From NCBI GenBank assembly GCA_030770545.1, contig CM061106.1, positions 10,001-74,000 of the forward strand: 64,000 nt of DNA, read 5' to 3'. The notes under the pieces were generated by a model, which saw only the letters and a list, made by a program, of their open reading frames with translations, was not told the DNA's origin and did not search any database. Below are positions 23,601 to 34,367 of this stretch, piece by piece. The position numbers were made by a program, and so were the translations under genes. The DNA comes from Macropodus opercularis (Eukaryota; Chordata; Actinopteri; Anabantiformes; Osphronemidae). Every line of letters starts with the position of its first letter. Within the stretch, counting starts at the first letter, position 1.

Positions 23601-25301
23601 AAAGTCAAACACACAAACAGCTTCAACAATGTGAACCTGGAAGGAAGGAAATAAAACCTATTTATGTCAAAGCGCATCCAACAGATGTCTGTTGGTAACA
23701 GGGAGCTGTTGAGTTGTTTGGAGTCGGGGGCTGAGATCAGAGATTAGCTTTTAAGGAGAAGCTGCACAGCTGCTTGTTTAAAGAGGAAACAGAGAGAAAT
23801 GAACAAATATGCAGCAGAGCAGGACGATGTAACATCAAGTGGGCTGGAAGAAACCATGACATCATCAACCAGATGATCCCAAAACACCCTGTGTAGAAAC
23901 AGTGAGAGATTATAGTGGCCCACAGACTAACGACCAGTGGAGAATGACTGAGAGCTACTGCTACCATCAACTGAGAAACCGTGAGGTGTGAAGGCTACTT
24001 CTGGACGTCTCCATCCTCACTCCACTCACCTGGTCGGAAGTCGTGGCCCCACTGGCTGCAGCAGTGCACCTCGTCCACCGCGATACGACTCAACAGCTTG
24101 GAGTTGTAGGCTTTCTCCAGGCGAGACATGAACAGCTTGCTTTTGGCGATCTTTTCTGGAGTCACATACACCAGCTTAAAAGGAGCCTTGACATCTGTCA
24201 GTCCAGCCATGACTGTCTTAGCGTGCTCCTAGAGGAGAACAACAAACCAAGCCCTGTAGATGTGGTTACGTCTATTCTAACTCTGATCTGTTGCTTCTAT
24301 TGCCTGTGTTGTTCAGTAGCTGTGAGGAAAAGTGTGAGGGTGTAAAATCCAAAAACAGCTTCATATACTGTGAGATGAAAACACATACATGTAATGACAG
24401 AAGGACATTATCTGGCGTCTGGTACGATGGAAGTTACTGAAAGGGAGTCAAATGTCAGCTGCAGGGAGACGGTTGTTACCTTGCTGCTGGACGCGTTCAG
24501 CATCGCTCCTGACACACCGACAGAATTCAAGTACATGATCTGGTCCTCCATCAGGGAAACCAAGGGAGTGACAACCAACGTAAACCCTGCGTCACGCACA
24601 GAGAACGTAGCCCGTGGTTACAGGAACAGACTCGTGAGTGAGGTGCTCAGACAGACGTCTCGTACCTCTGGAGCAGACCGCAGGCAGCTGGTAACACAGG
24701 CTTTTCCCTCTTCCTGTCGGCATCACCAAGAAGAGGTCTTTGCCAGCCATGGTCAGGTTGATGGCTCTCAGCTGCAGCGCTCTGAACTCGGAGAAATGAA
24801 ACGTGTCCCTCAGGTGCTGCTCCAGTTCTTGATACCATGGGAAATCTGAAGGAAACAGACGAGCGTGGGTCAGCACATGAACCTACTGACTGACTCCACA
24901 GCAACGCGAGCACAGCACCTGAGCCATCGTAGCGCTGCAGGTCCTGCTTCGGTCCAGGGTCTGCTGAGGAGGACGAGGGCGCGGCATCGCAGGCCGCCTC
25001 CAACCGCCGCAGCAGCGCGTTCTTACGAGAAACCAGCTCAGTCTGCTTCTGCAGGAGCTCAGCGATCTGCAGCTCCACCAGCTCCAGGTCGGAGTCCACC
25101 GAGTCCAGTTCCGCCTGCACGGCTGACACACGAAACACAGCAGGTTGAGTCTGAGGCCGGACTAGGCTCAGCTCACATGGCTGAACCCTGACCATCACAG
25201 AGGACCTTCTCCTGGGCTGTGACGTCAGCTTTTCCAAATCAATTACTATAGTTCTCAGGAGGCTGAAGATGATTGTAAACACACTTACCATCACCATCCA
25301 T
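20660..25301 (-). CDS. recql: ATP-dependent DNA helicase Q1 (RECQL)
   Basis: A nuclear 3'-5' RecQ helicase that unwinds DNA forks and Holliday structures in genome maintenance. Exons: 25289-25301, 24919-25122, 24666-24845, 24480-24586, 24030-24228, 23430-23596, 23173-23254, 22906-23054, 22514-22631, 22298-22436, 22106-22197, 21804-22020, 21076-21205 and 20660-20758. They total 632 codons with the stop (631 aa; human RECQL is 649). The order is an N-terminal coiled coil (LELVELQIAELLQKQTEL), helicase motif I MPTGRGKSLCYQLP, motif II DEVHCCSQWGHDFRP, motif III GLTATATS, VVVATVAFGMGIDKPDVRF, motif VI ESGRAGRDGR, the zinc-binding cysteines (YCQNVDRCRR...CSQMCDTCR), the winged helix and a basic tail. 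Motif I has Arg where human has the middle Gly of GGGKS. Head-to-head with golt1b, as in human. Confidence 0.97.
23061..23086. repeat. (AC)n microsatellite in a recql intron
   Basis: About 13 uninterrupted AC units directly beside the acceptor of the recql exon 22906-23054. On the minus strand it reads (GT)n and ends 6 bases before the exon, so it forms part of the polypyrimidine-side context of that splice site. Confidence 0.9.
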
Positions 25302-25883
25302 TTTCTCAGAAAGGAGAAACCTTCAAACTACTGTTTGAAAAGGGAAGAAACATTTTGAAAGACACAAAAGCAAAACGTCAGAACCTTTGATGCAACTCGA
25401 CGCAGCATTAAGATCATTTCATTCACCTGCTAAACAAGTGAAGTCGTAGCAGAGAAAAGACGCGACAGGTTGAGCATTTACTCACATGAATCCAGGCAAA
25501 ATAACGTTGCAGCTGGTGCAAAGTCTACTGGGCTTTAACTGCTAAATGTCCTTTCATCCACGAGCAGCGAGCCGCCGTTTTACAGCACATCCTCTCATTT
25601 AGCTGAGAAACACCCGCTTCACGCCAGCAGCAGGCACCGCTAAGCTAACTAGTGCTAGGTGCTACTTCTTCTACTGCTACTGCTTCTACTGCTGCTGCTG
25701 CTGCTGCTGCTACTACTACTACTTCTTCTTCTACTTCTACTACTACTACTGCTGCTGCTAGTTCTTCTTCTTCTTCTTCTACTACTACTGCTACTACTTC
25801 AACTTCTGCTTCTTCTACTGCTACTTCTTCTTCTACTGCTACTGCTGCTACTTCTTCTTCTTCTTCTACTGCTGCTGCTGCTG

Positions 25884-25928
<45 letters not shown>

Positions 25929-26602
25929 CTTCTTCTACTACTACTACTACTACTACTGCTGCTGCTGCTACTTCTTCTTCTTCTTCTACTACTACTACTG
26001 CTGCTACTTCTTCTTCTTCTTCTAGTTCTATGGCGGGTGGCATCCAGTGATGAGGTGCATTACCGCCACCTACTATGCTGGAGTGTGGATCAGAGTTTAA
26101 AAAAACCGCTAGGTGCTAAATGCTAGCACCAGCTTTTTAGCTCGGCCCGGGCTGCCAGGCTGCTCCAGGTCTTCATACCTGCCAGGCCGCCTAGTGGCGC
26201 TAACTGCTGACGAGCCGCCTTCCACCTTTCATGAAAAGCCTTCTATTGCTGCACAACAGTAGGCGACGTGTTGGTTCCGAGCACTGGACCGGGCCGAGCC
26301 CTGAGAGCCGCTGCCTGCCAGGATGGGCTCAGGGCGAAAAGGCCCCACAATCACTCGCCAATCAAACACATTCTCCGGCGCGCGGACCAGCGGAAGAACA
26401 GCAGCTACGTCACGCACAAAAACACGCAGACCTGACGTTGACGTGGACGCTGGAGCGAATCGCGCATCCCGGAACAACACGTCGCGAGAGGAAGGCGTGT
26501 TTCCGGAAGACGTGGCCGTCGCTGCAGCGGCAGCTGTCCCTGTAGTGTGAGAGCTGCCCCGAACTGTCCTGTCGGTGAACTGTTGTCCCTGTCGCCGCCA
26601 AG
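25302..26602. promoter_or_regulatory. Shared recql/golt1b divergent promoter region
   Basis: The two start codons are 1.3 kb apart and face away from each other. The part from 26220 to 26600 is rich in CG dinucleotides and probably contains the golt1b start site. A minus-strand GTGAGT near 25480 could close a recql 5' untranslated exon. CTCF-like motifs lie near 26061-26080 and 26187-26203. The human orthologues are also divergent. Confidence 0.6.
25655..26030. repeat. Imperfect CTN trinucleotide tract, about 375 bp
   Basis: Nearly every third base pair on the plus strand reads CT followed by T, A or G, so one plus frame gives over 100 Leu codons in a row and the other two frames give Ser/Thr/Ala and Tyr/Cys/Phe-type repeats. 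The minus strand gives Ala/Val/Glu repeats. CTG, CTA and CTT units come in short blocks. It lies between the start codons of recql (25301) and golt1b (26603). I regard it as low-complexity DNA, not coding. Confidence 0.92.
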
Positions 26603-28818
26603 ATGATTTCGCTGACGGATTCACAAAGTAAGACGCTTGATGTCGGGTTTATTCCCGGAAGTTGCCTTTGTACCGAGCTGCAGACCTAGCTGTGCCTAGC
26701 TAGCTAGTTAGCCGTTAGCAGCCAGTGACAGGGAAGTTAGCTCCAGCGACAGCCCAGCCACCGTCCGCTGCCCGTTCTGGTGTAATGTGTGCGGCTGCGC
26801 CTCGTCCAGGCTCCGTCAAATATATAGACACGTGTCACTTCCCCCTTTCTACGCCTGTCATGAAAGTTTTAATTGTAAACATAGAGGTTTATTAGTAGGG
26901 AAGTGCAGGGAGCGTCACTATTGCTCTACAGCCAGCGAACGTTCTGTCAAGTGTCCAGATGTAAACACACGGTGGCCTGTAACTACTGCGTTGTTGTGTC
27001 TTGCAGAGATCGGGATGGGATTAACGGGCTTTGGCGTGTTTTTCCTGTTTTTTGGGATGATCCTGTTTTTTGACAAAGCGCTCCTGGCCATCGGAAACGT
27101 GAGTTTTGCTTCCCATCACACTGGTTTGTCTGTAATCACAGAAACGTGTGACGTGCATCATAACCCTAACCACAGCTGGCCGTCATAATAATAAGACATC
27201 CTAGACAGAACCACGCTCAGCAGAGGAAGCACCCGGGCCGGACAAGGACCCGCAGACGGACACGAACCCAAAGCTGAACGTACACAAGCACAGCCATACG
27301 TTGCTCTCCTTCACATTAATGGACCCTGACCCAGCTCAGGGTCCAGTTCATGCTGCCACAAAGTGAGAGAAGCCACCGTGTGTGGGCGTAACGCAGTTAT
27401 CCCCAGGTGAGACGTGGTTGGGACCAGAGTGGAGAGATCCTGCAGGTCACCCCCGTTTCACTGTAGTAAACAGATGAACCCATGTCTAATCTGGTCCAGT
27501 CCGATCCACACGCTACACCGGGTCACTGTAACGGAACAGGCGAAGCAGTGAATGAGTTCTGTGCAGACACGGCAGCGTCGTAACGTCGTGTGCGTTCTGT
27601 GCCGTAGATCCTGTTTGTTGCCGGACTCGCCTTCGTCATCGGGCTGGAGAGGACCTTCCGTTTCTTCTTCCAGAAGCACAAGATGAAAGCCACCGGGTTC
27701 TTTCTGGGTGGCGTGTTTGTGGTGCTTATTGGTTGGCCCATCATCGGGGTAGTGCTGGAGGTCTACGGTTTCTTTCTGTTGTTCAGGTAAGAAAGAGACT
27801 GTACCGCTATGGTAGAGGCAGATTCGTAATGTGTTGATGACTAGAGGACATCGTATGTTACTGTGGATGTCTGCTTCACGCTCTCCCTGGTTCTGCCCAC
27901 ATTCAGGGGTTTCTTCCCAGTCATAGTCGGCTTCATCAGGAGAATACCTGTCCTCGGCTCCATCCTCAACCTGCCGTTCATCAGCTCGGTGAGTATCGCG
28001 CAGAGCTGCACCGTGATTACGCGCAGCATGGCTCTCTTTAGTTTTCATTCTCCTCATCTCAGGTCCTGCTCATCACAGCTGCACTATGACATTAGACATT
28101 TATGGAAATGTGTCAGGGCCACTGGTTTGTGACCCTCGTATTAAAGATGTACACGTCTAGAGCCGCTAGCAGATGCACAGTTGTGCGACTAATGACTGTG
28201 CTGCTTCCTTGCTGTGTGTGGGAAGCGTCATTTTAAGGTGAATGTCTCTCTGTCTGTGATTTTGTTTTCTGTGAAAGCCTTCGTAAGGTACTGAGAACAG
28301 TCGGCAGTCGTGGTCAGTCAGTGTCGTTTTTTCCTATGCATGCAACTCATTAACATGCTTTAGAGCGTAGATATCAATTCTACACGTTAAAGGCACCACC
28401 ACAGGTCATGTCGGGTTTTAACTGACGCCTTCCTTTCTAAATTGTTCCTAAAACAAGATTCATTCACGTTTGTCAAGTCCATTTATACTATCGTCTCCTT
28501 TAGTGAGTGTTTGGTCATTAAACCTAACCTAAACACTGTCCTGTTGCTCTAATACAAAGTATAATGTTTAGTAAATGCACTGTCCCGTACATATTAGATG
28601 TCACGTTTGACAGCGAATGAGATTCCGTGCGCTGTTCGCCTGTGGTGCGTCTCTTTAAGCTGCGCTGGTTTCATCTGTAGCTCGCACTCAGTCCTCCCTG
28701 AAAGCTCCCACGTGACGATGTCCCGCGTTGTTCGTACGTACAACGAGGAGGCGTTTGACGTGTTCTCTTCTTCTTTCAGTATGTGGACAAAGCGGGGGAG
28801 AGCAACACCATGGTGTAA
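26603..28818 (+). CDS. golt1b: Vesicle transport protein GOT1B
   Basis: A small four-helix membrane protein of the Golgi/ER needed for ER-to-Golgi transport and SNARE function. Exons: 26603-26627, 27007-27098, 27608-27786, 27907-27988 and 28780-28818, giving 138 residues, the human length. The start MISLTDSQKIGMGLTGFGVF, the middle GLAFVIGLERTFRFF and KMKATGFFLGGVFVVLIGWP, and the end ESNTMV closely match human GOLT1B. Four hydrophobic segments (about residues 10-30, 37-57, 68-88, 94-113) span the membrane. The start is the first ATG and fits the human N-terminus. Transcribed away from recql; followed by a long candidate 3' UTR. Confidence 0.98.
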
Positions 28819-30610
28819 CCGGGCCTTTGGGACGCGCTGAGGACTGCTTGACTGCAACAGGTTTCATAAACCTGCTCAAGCTTCCACTGGGTTCTTCAAA
28901 GCTACAAAGTTCCACTGTTGCGTTTTCTCCCCCTTCGGCCGCCAAGGACTGCTTCCTGCCTGTGCGTACGGTCCGCGCACGCCCAGCCGGTCTGTCGCCG
29001 CAGGGACTTACTACGTCACTACAATCAAATCTAAACGATCCCTTTACTCCTGAGTGCGTCTGGCATAAACACGGACTGTGGAAACGCCCCTCGAAGCGTC
29101 GTGGACTCTTGACTTTGTTCCCCTGGAACAGACACATGACAGTAGTGACTGGAGCGACGTGTTGTCACGTTTCTGTGCCTGTGCTTTATCTGGATAAAGG
29201 TTTTTAAGTCCAGCCCTACTGTGTTTGATTTACAGCTCTTTGAATGCCAAGTCAGGATGTTGTTCACACTCCAGCAGCCTCCCCGTTGCTCTGGTGACAT
29301 AAACCAGTTGAGTGATCTGTATTGTTTGCATTTGAAACGTATAATTGGACTTATTGCTAAAGTCACAGCACATGCTCACATGGATGGTGAAGTTCAGTCA
29401 GTTTGTTGACTGCTGGCAGCAGGTTTGCCCTGTTAACTTGGACGTGACAGTTTTCTGTTGCTTGCAGCCAATTAAGGGGCTTGATTTCTCTCGAACTCTG
29501 AAGCTAGTGTGGCCACGTCTCACTGGTTTAAAACATGTCATCAATGTGCCTCAACTGGTGTTTATGCGTTTGTGGACCAAACGCGTCAAAGCGTAATGAA
29601 GAACTGCCACAGACACGATGGGGCCGTCGCTGTCCTGCCATTCTCCCTCACGTACAGTACTTTTATTTCAGTGACTTAATTTAAACCTTATTATTTAAAT
29701 CAGATGTCTTCATTTTAAATCATACTGTTTTTATTGCTTCATTTCAGAATGTTGGCGTCCTTCGTTATGACACAGTGTAAGCTTATTTCACATTGGCCCA
29801 TGAAAGATAAGTTGCAACGCAGATTCAGTCTAATCTGACAACTTGACTCACTGCTAGACCTACAGATGTTTACGTGAAAGGCATGTCTGCTACCGTCCTC
29901 TCGTCCTGTAAAGTCCACAGTGACCCACCACACAGAGCGTTAAACAGACAAAGTAACCTGTGACGTGATCGTGGTTTGCTCTGTGGAACACTTGTCAGCG
30001 TTGTGTGGAAGCTGTGTATCTGCCATCTGCATTTTTTATTGTACTGCCATTTAATCCTGACAATGTCCAGCGTCTTTCCACCCTTCAAAGCAGCGAAATA
30101 AATGAAATGTTCTGAAACCATGTTCGTAGAACCAACATGCACCTCAGCAGCAGGAGAAAAGCTGCTTATGACCGAATGTGACCTACTGTATGAACGGCCA
30201 CAGCACATCACCAACATCGGGCTCGTTCACCAGGGGTCAACAAACACAGGATCTGATTGGTCTGAATGTCAAGATGGACATTTGGGAGGTGGCGGAGCTC
30301 AGTGAACTGGCAGTTTACTGCTGGGTTTGTTGGTGGACTATGACGACATGCAGAGAAAACGATGACTGTATCCTGACAGATTGTATTAGTAAGGCCGACG
30401 TCACAGCAGGAGGGTAGAGGCAGCGAAAGATCTCCCTGTTTGGAGTGTTTGCATCTTCAGGACGTGTACGTATTAATAACAGGTAAAAGTCATGGCTCCT
30501 CAGAAAGTACTGGTGATACTGAAGGATAATGTGTCTTCTATTTTATTACTGTTGTGTTCCAAACAACATGGACACAAAAAGAATGCATTGAATACAAACA
30601 TTAATAAAAG
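28819..30610 (+). other. golt1b: Probable golt1b 3' UTR and flank
   Basis: No coding exon was found in 1.8 kb after the golt1b stop. AATAAA-like signals occur near 30095 (gaaataaatg) and 30600 (attaataaaag). Human GOLT1B also has a long 3' UTR. The frames on both strands here are short and unconserved in appearance. The end point is a guess. Confidence 0.4.
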
Positions 30611-31519
30611 TTACTAAAGGATATTCACTGTCCTTCATCCATTTTCAAATGAGAAAAGATTCACATCATAGAAAAATACACGCTATAATATAGAAGCATC
30701 GTATTTACATGATGAACTAAACCCAAAGCGCTAATAATTATAGCTGACCTTTACCTATCATGTCCACTAGGTGGCCTAGTAGAGCAGCTGAAGCTCTCAG
30801 TGCTTCAGGAGGCGTCGCCTGGCATCACGGGTGGTCAGCAGCCATGAACACAGGTGAGATTCAGAGGTGGACCTGGACCTGAACCTGAACCTGGACCTGA
30901 ACCTGGACCTCAACTTCAACCTGAAGCTCAAAATAACGAGCGAACACAACAAAGCAAAACTATTCCCGTGAACAGGAAAGTGATACTTTCCATGGACATT
31001 AGCTGTAAACAACAACAGGGCAGTGATGTGCAAACTGATGTCGATGTGTCTGATGTTGCTGCTCGATTTAAATGTGATGGCAGCAGCACAAAGTGGGAAC
31101 CGGGCAACCAGGTGCTGAAAGCTGTAACTGATCCCAGCTCTCAGTGGAGGCTGGATGTCTTCAGTGCCTGTGGGCCATCAAACATCGTGATCAGTAACTG
31201 ATGGCAGATTTATGCTCCTTCATGAGACCCAGCCCTCATTTATTTGTGTGCTGCTCCAGTGAACAAGGTGCGAACTTATCAATAATGTCGCTGCTCCCAC
31301 CGCTTCACCGTGACGGCCTGCAGCTCGGTCAGTGAAAAACCACGGCGGGCTGTCGTGGCCGCTTCTTTAATCCAGAGTTATTCGCAGTACGATGCGGGTT
31401 TTAGAGGAAGGAGCTCAATTGATCGGTGCTTTCGTTCCTTCCTCCATCAAATTGGCTTGACCTATAGCTGCTGGCATCATGAACGAGTGCGCGGCGCAGA
31501 GGCTCCTCGCCTCGGAGCG
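30611..31519. other. Spexin upstream region
   Basis: About 900 bp between golt1b and spx. A short GAACCTG/GGACCT hexamer repeat occurs at 30868-30915. A good match to the CTCF core, ccactaggtggcc, lies at 30763-30777. No gene recognised. Confidence 0.45.
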
Positions 31520-31526
31520 TATAAAT
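31520..31526 (+). promoter_or_regulatory. spx: TATA box of spx
   Basis: TATAAAT sits 71 bases before the spx start codon, which suggests a transcription start near 31550 and a short 5' UTR. A TATA box fits a tissue-restricted neuropeptide gene. Confidence 0.7.
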
Positions 31527-31590
31527 ACAGAGGGAGGGAGCTGCCCTCCGCTCACCTCCTCATCCTGCCTCCTGGACACCGGCGGACACC

Positions 31591-32555
31591 ATGACAGTGA
31601 GCTTCCCGCTGCAGGACTTTGTGCCTTGTGTGAGCAGGACGCTTGTTGAAAGGTTGTGTCTTCACAGGGCTCGAGGACTCTGACGCTGACCTATGTGCTC
31701 ACGCTTCTGTTCCTGTCAGCCTTCGTGTCTCAGTCGCACAGCGCACCCAAGGTAAACGAGTTCTCTGTGTCACAGCCGTCCTGGTTTTGAGTAGAACAAG
31801 CCAACACGCTGCGTTTTCCTTGTGTAATACTCAAGGGCTCTTTCCAGAGGAGGAACTGGACCCCGCAGGCGATGCTGTACCTCAAGGGCACGCGTATGTA
31901 TTCACACGGGTTATGGGATGTGGTGTAGTTCAAAAGGCTTTTAGCTCCTCAGGCCAGTCTTTCATCGCAAAGGCAGCGGTGTCACGATCGTTAGTCACAA
32001 ATTCATTCGTGAGATCGACCTTATCTCCAGAAAGCGAGAAGCCTTTGGTCTTGTTTCATTAGCAGGAGGCGAAGGAGGCATTTTCATGGTTCCAGAGTCT
32101 TTAAATGTCTTTCCTTCCAGAGGGACGTAGGTTCGTCTCAGAGGACCGAAAGGAAGGAGATGTCTATGACACATTACACTTAGGTATCTGCCGTATTAAC
32201 ACGCTTCCACGTTAAGAACGTTCCCCAGGTGTTTCCCGGAACAGTAGCAGCCGCTGCAGCCTGTGAGCGGTGACGACGTGTGAATGTTTGCTCCCGGCAG
32301 AGACCCGCAGCCAGAACACGGAGAAGCTGAGCGTGGACCAGGCCGCCACCGTCCTGCTCAACTTCCTGCAGCAGGCCCGAGAGCGAGGTGAGAAGAACGG
32401 CTGAGCCCAACGGACGCCGTGCATCCAAAGCTTCGACCAGCGGACGTGTCGGGTCTCTCTGCCTTTAGTTAACGAGCTCTCTCCCTCTGCCAGATGAAAG
32501 CCCTGACGAGGTGTATTTCCAGGAGCTGCCGGTGTGGAAGAGGGAATACTTCTGA
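31591..32555 (+). CDS. spx: Spexin prohormone (neuropeptide Q)
   Basis: A secreted neuropeptide precursor; mature spexin activates galanin receptors 2/3 and reduces feeding in fish and mammals. Exons: 31591-31596, 31668-31751, 31836-31893, 32121-32183, 32301-32387 and 32494-32555 (119 residues; human 116). A signal peptide spans about residues 1-27. The peptide NWTPQAMLYLKGTQ (37-50) is preceded by Arg-Arg (35-36) and followed by Gly-Arg-Arg (51-53), the cleavage and amidation signal. The first coding exon has only two codons, ending at a GTGAGC donor. The C-terminal part is a variable charged tail. Confidence 0.97.
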
Positions 32556-32635
32556 GCGTGTGTGTCCAGATTTCTGCTCGAGGGACAAGGAACAGCTGTT
32601 GTGTAAAAACACATTTTCTGACTTTGTGGAATTTT

Positions 32636-32641
32636 AATAAA
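32636..32641 (+). terminator. spx: Poly(A) signal of spx
   Basis: AATAAA 81 bases after the spx stop codon. Confidence 0.75.
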
Positions 32642-33323
32642 AATAGTCTGACTTCATAGCAACACTGAGTCACCTGAGGTCTAAGCTTCATTCACTAGAA
32701 TCTCCCCTGTATTTACACAGAGGATCCATCACTTACATGTCGTTTCTTCTGGTTCACATCATTTGTCACGTTTATGGTTATAAGTTATTATAACAGTGGT
32801 CGTATGCTGTTCAACGCGATGACTCCGCTTAACCTGAGTGAACAGTAACTGACATGTTGTTAAAAGATGAAGGAGGCTTCCCTGCGATTCCGTTCTGTGT
32901 CTTATTAGGCCCATAGCAGAAAGAGAAACCGACTATTAGTCCATAATCACATGATGCCCTGGTGTGCGTGTAGCGTGAGGCGAACCCTAAACGTGACAAC
33001 CCAGGCCTGAAACTGGAGAACCAGCAGAGATCCAAACGTTTCCAGATGGGCCGGACGAACGCTGTGAGGGTCCAGGACGGGTCACATTGGTACAAACGAG
33101 TGAAAGCTACCTGCTCATTCAGTGACAGGTCAGCTAGAGGTTGTAAAGGTCACGTTACGGAGAATCTCTTACGCTACAGATAAACAAAAACCATGAACTT
33201 AGGAAACCAACCCCCGCTTTGCATCAGTCTGAAGCTGTGAGCAGGCGATGACAAGCTGAAGCGACGGAATTAGTTTGAACGACCCATCTGGTAAAATGTG
33301 AGCCAGCTGCTGAGCAGGTGACG
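32642..33323. other. spx-gys2 spacer
   Basis: No gene, repeat or clear motif was recognised here. Confidence 0.4.
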
Positions 33324-33973
33324 ATGGCGTCTGTCACCGACAAACAAGACCTGTACCAGCTGCTCAGGTAAGACTGGGCCAAGTGAACAGGGACAAAACG
33401 GGCTCCACTCTACACACAGCGATGCCCATCAGCTACTATAATCCATCACACTCAGCTATGCCTGCCTATGAGCATCTGGTTCTGATCAGGTTCTGATCAG
33501 GCTGTGATCCTGTCCTCGTTTCCCTCACTAATAACCTGCCCAGCAACAAAACAAACGCTTCACCGACACCTACAATGAATAACACTCATAATAATTCAGC
33601 TGAATTAAACACAAACAGAACCGAATGTGAGAGACGGAGAAGGTGTTTTTACGGCATCACGTAGGTTAAGAACCAGCCTGTTAGGTTAAGGTTTCACTCA
33701 CTGTGTCAGCTGCCACATTAAATACCCACCCGTGTTGGAGCATATGGCTAAAAGGCATTTTTCCTGTGAGACAAACATCAGACGACTGGTTCGTTTCCTC
33801 TCTTTAAAGGGCGTTTGGTAAAGTAAAGACAGGTGGAAACTGGGAAGCTGCCTCTGAGGGAAACTGAGCAGAACCTCCTGCATCGTCTGTTTGTCTCGGT
33901 GCCTCTGGCTTGTTTTTCCTCGGACGCAGCCGGTACAACGATCAGACCGAACATCTGCAGACTTTGGATTCAG
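33324..33973 (+). CDS. Possible unannotated two-exon gene start
   Basis: Exon 33324-33367 starts with ATG in a fair context (acgatggcg) and ends at GTAAGA; exon 33930-33973 follows a strong pyrimidine tract (tgtttttcctcggacgcag) and ends at GTAATG. Joined, they read MASVTDKQDLYQLL then SRYNDQTEHLQTLDSG, a hydrophilic helix-like sequence. Without splicing the first exon hits a stop at once. A third exon was not found with confidence; 34080-34131 is a weak candidate. I do not recognise the family. It may be chance. Confidence 0.25.
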
Positions 33974-34153
33974 GTAATGTGATATCCAAAGCGCTGTCAG
34001 GTGTGTTGCCATGGAGACGTACTGACAGCAGCATCCAACACAGACTGAACTTTGAACCTTCTCCCGCATACGAGCCATTAAAAGGCTGCGTCTTCGGACG
34101 CCTGGGCGTAAACAGAACACAGGACCACAGGTTAGAATGAAATAGCAGGACGT

Positions 34154-34159
34154 TTATTG
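34154..34159 (-). terminator. gys2: Poly(A) signal of gys2
   Basis: TTTATT on the plus strand, AATAAA on the minus strand, about 210 bases after the gys2 stop codon. Confidence 0.6.
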
Positions 34160-34367
34160 AGGATCCACATTTCGGTTCAAGGGGCCTGCACAGACGTAGG
34201 GCAGGGTTTGGTCCGTCTGGGCCGGGACGCCGCTGGCACCGTCCCAGGACTCTGTCACGTCTAGCGTTGTCCTGCTGCATCGTTTCCATCCACTTCACTT
34301 CAGTGAGTGTGGCAGGAGGAGACGGCCGCTCGTCGTAGCACAGCCCAGCTGGTCCAACTCGGGCTCC

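Noticed and set aside
25645..26126. Long open frames of poly-Leu, Ala/Val/Glu and Ser/Thr through the CTN tract
   Set aside because: They come from a trinucleotide tract with no domain, splice support or start context; every frame is open for the same trivial reason.
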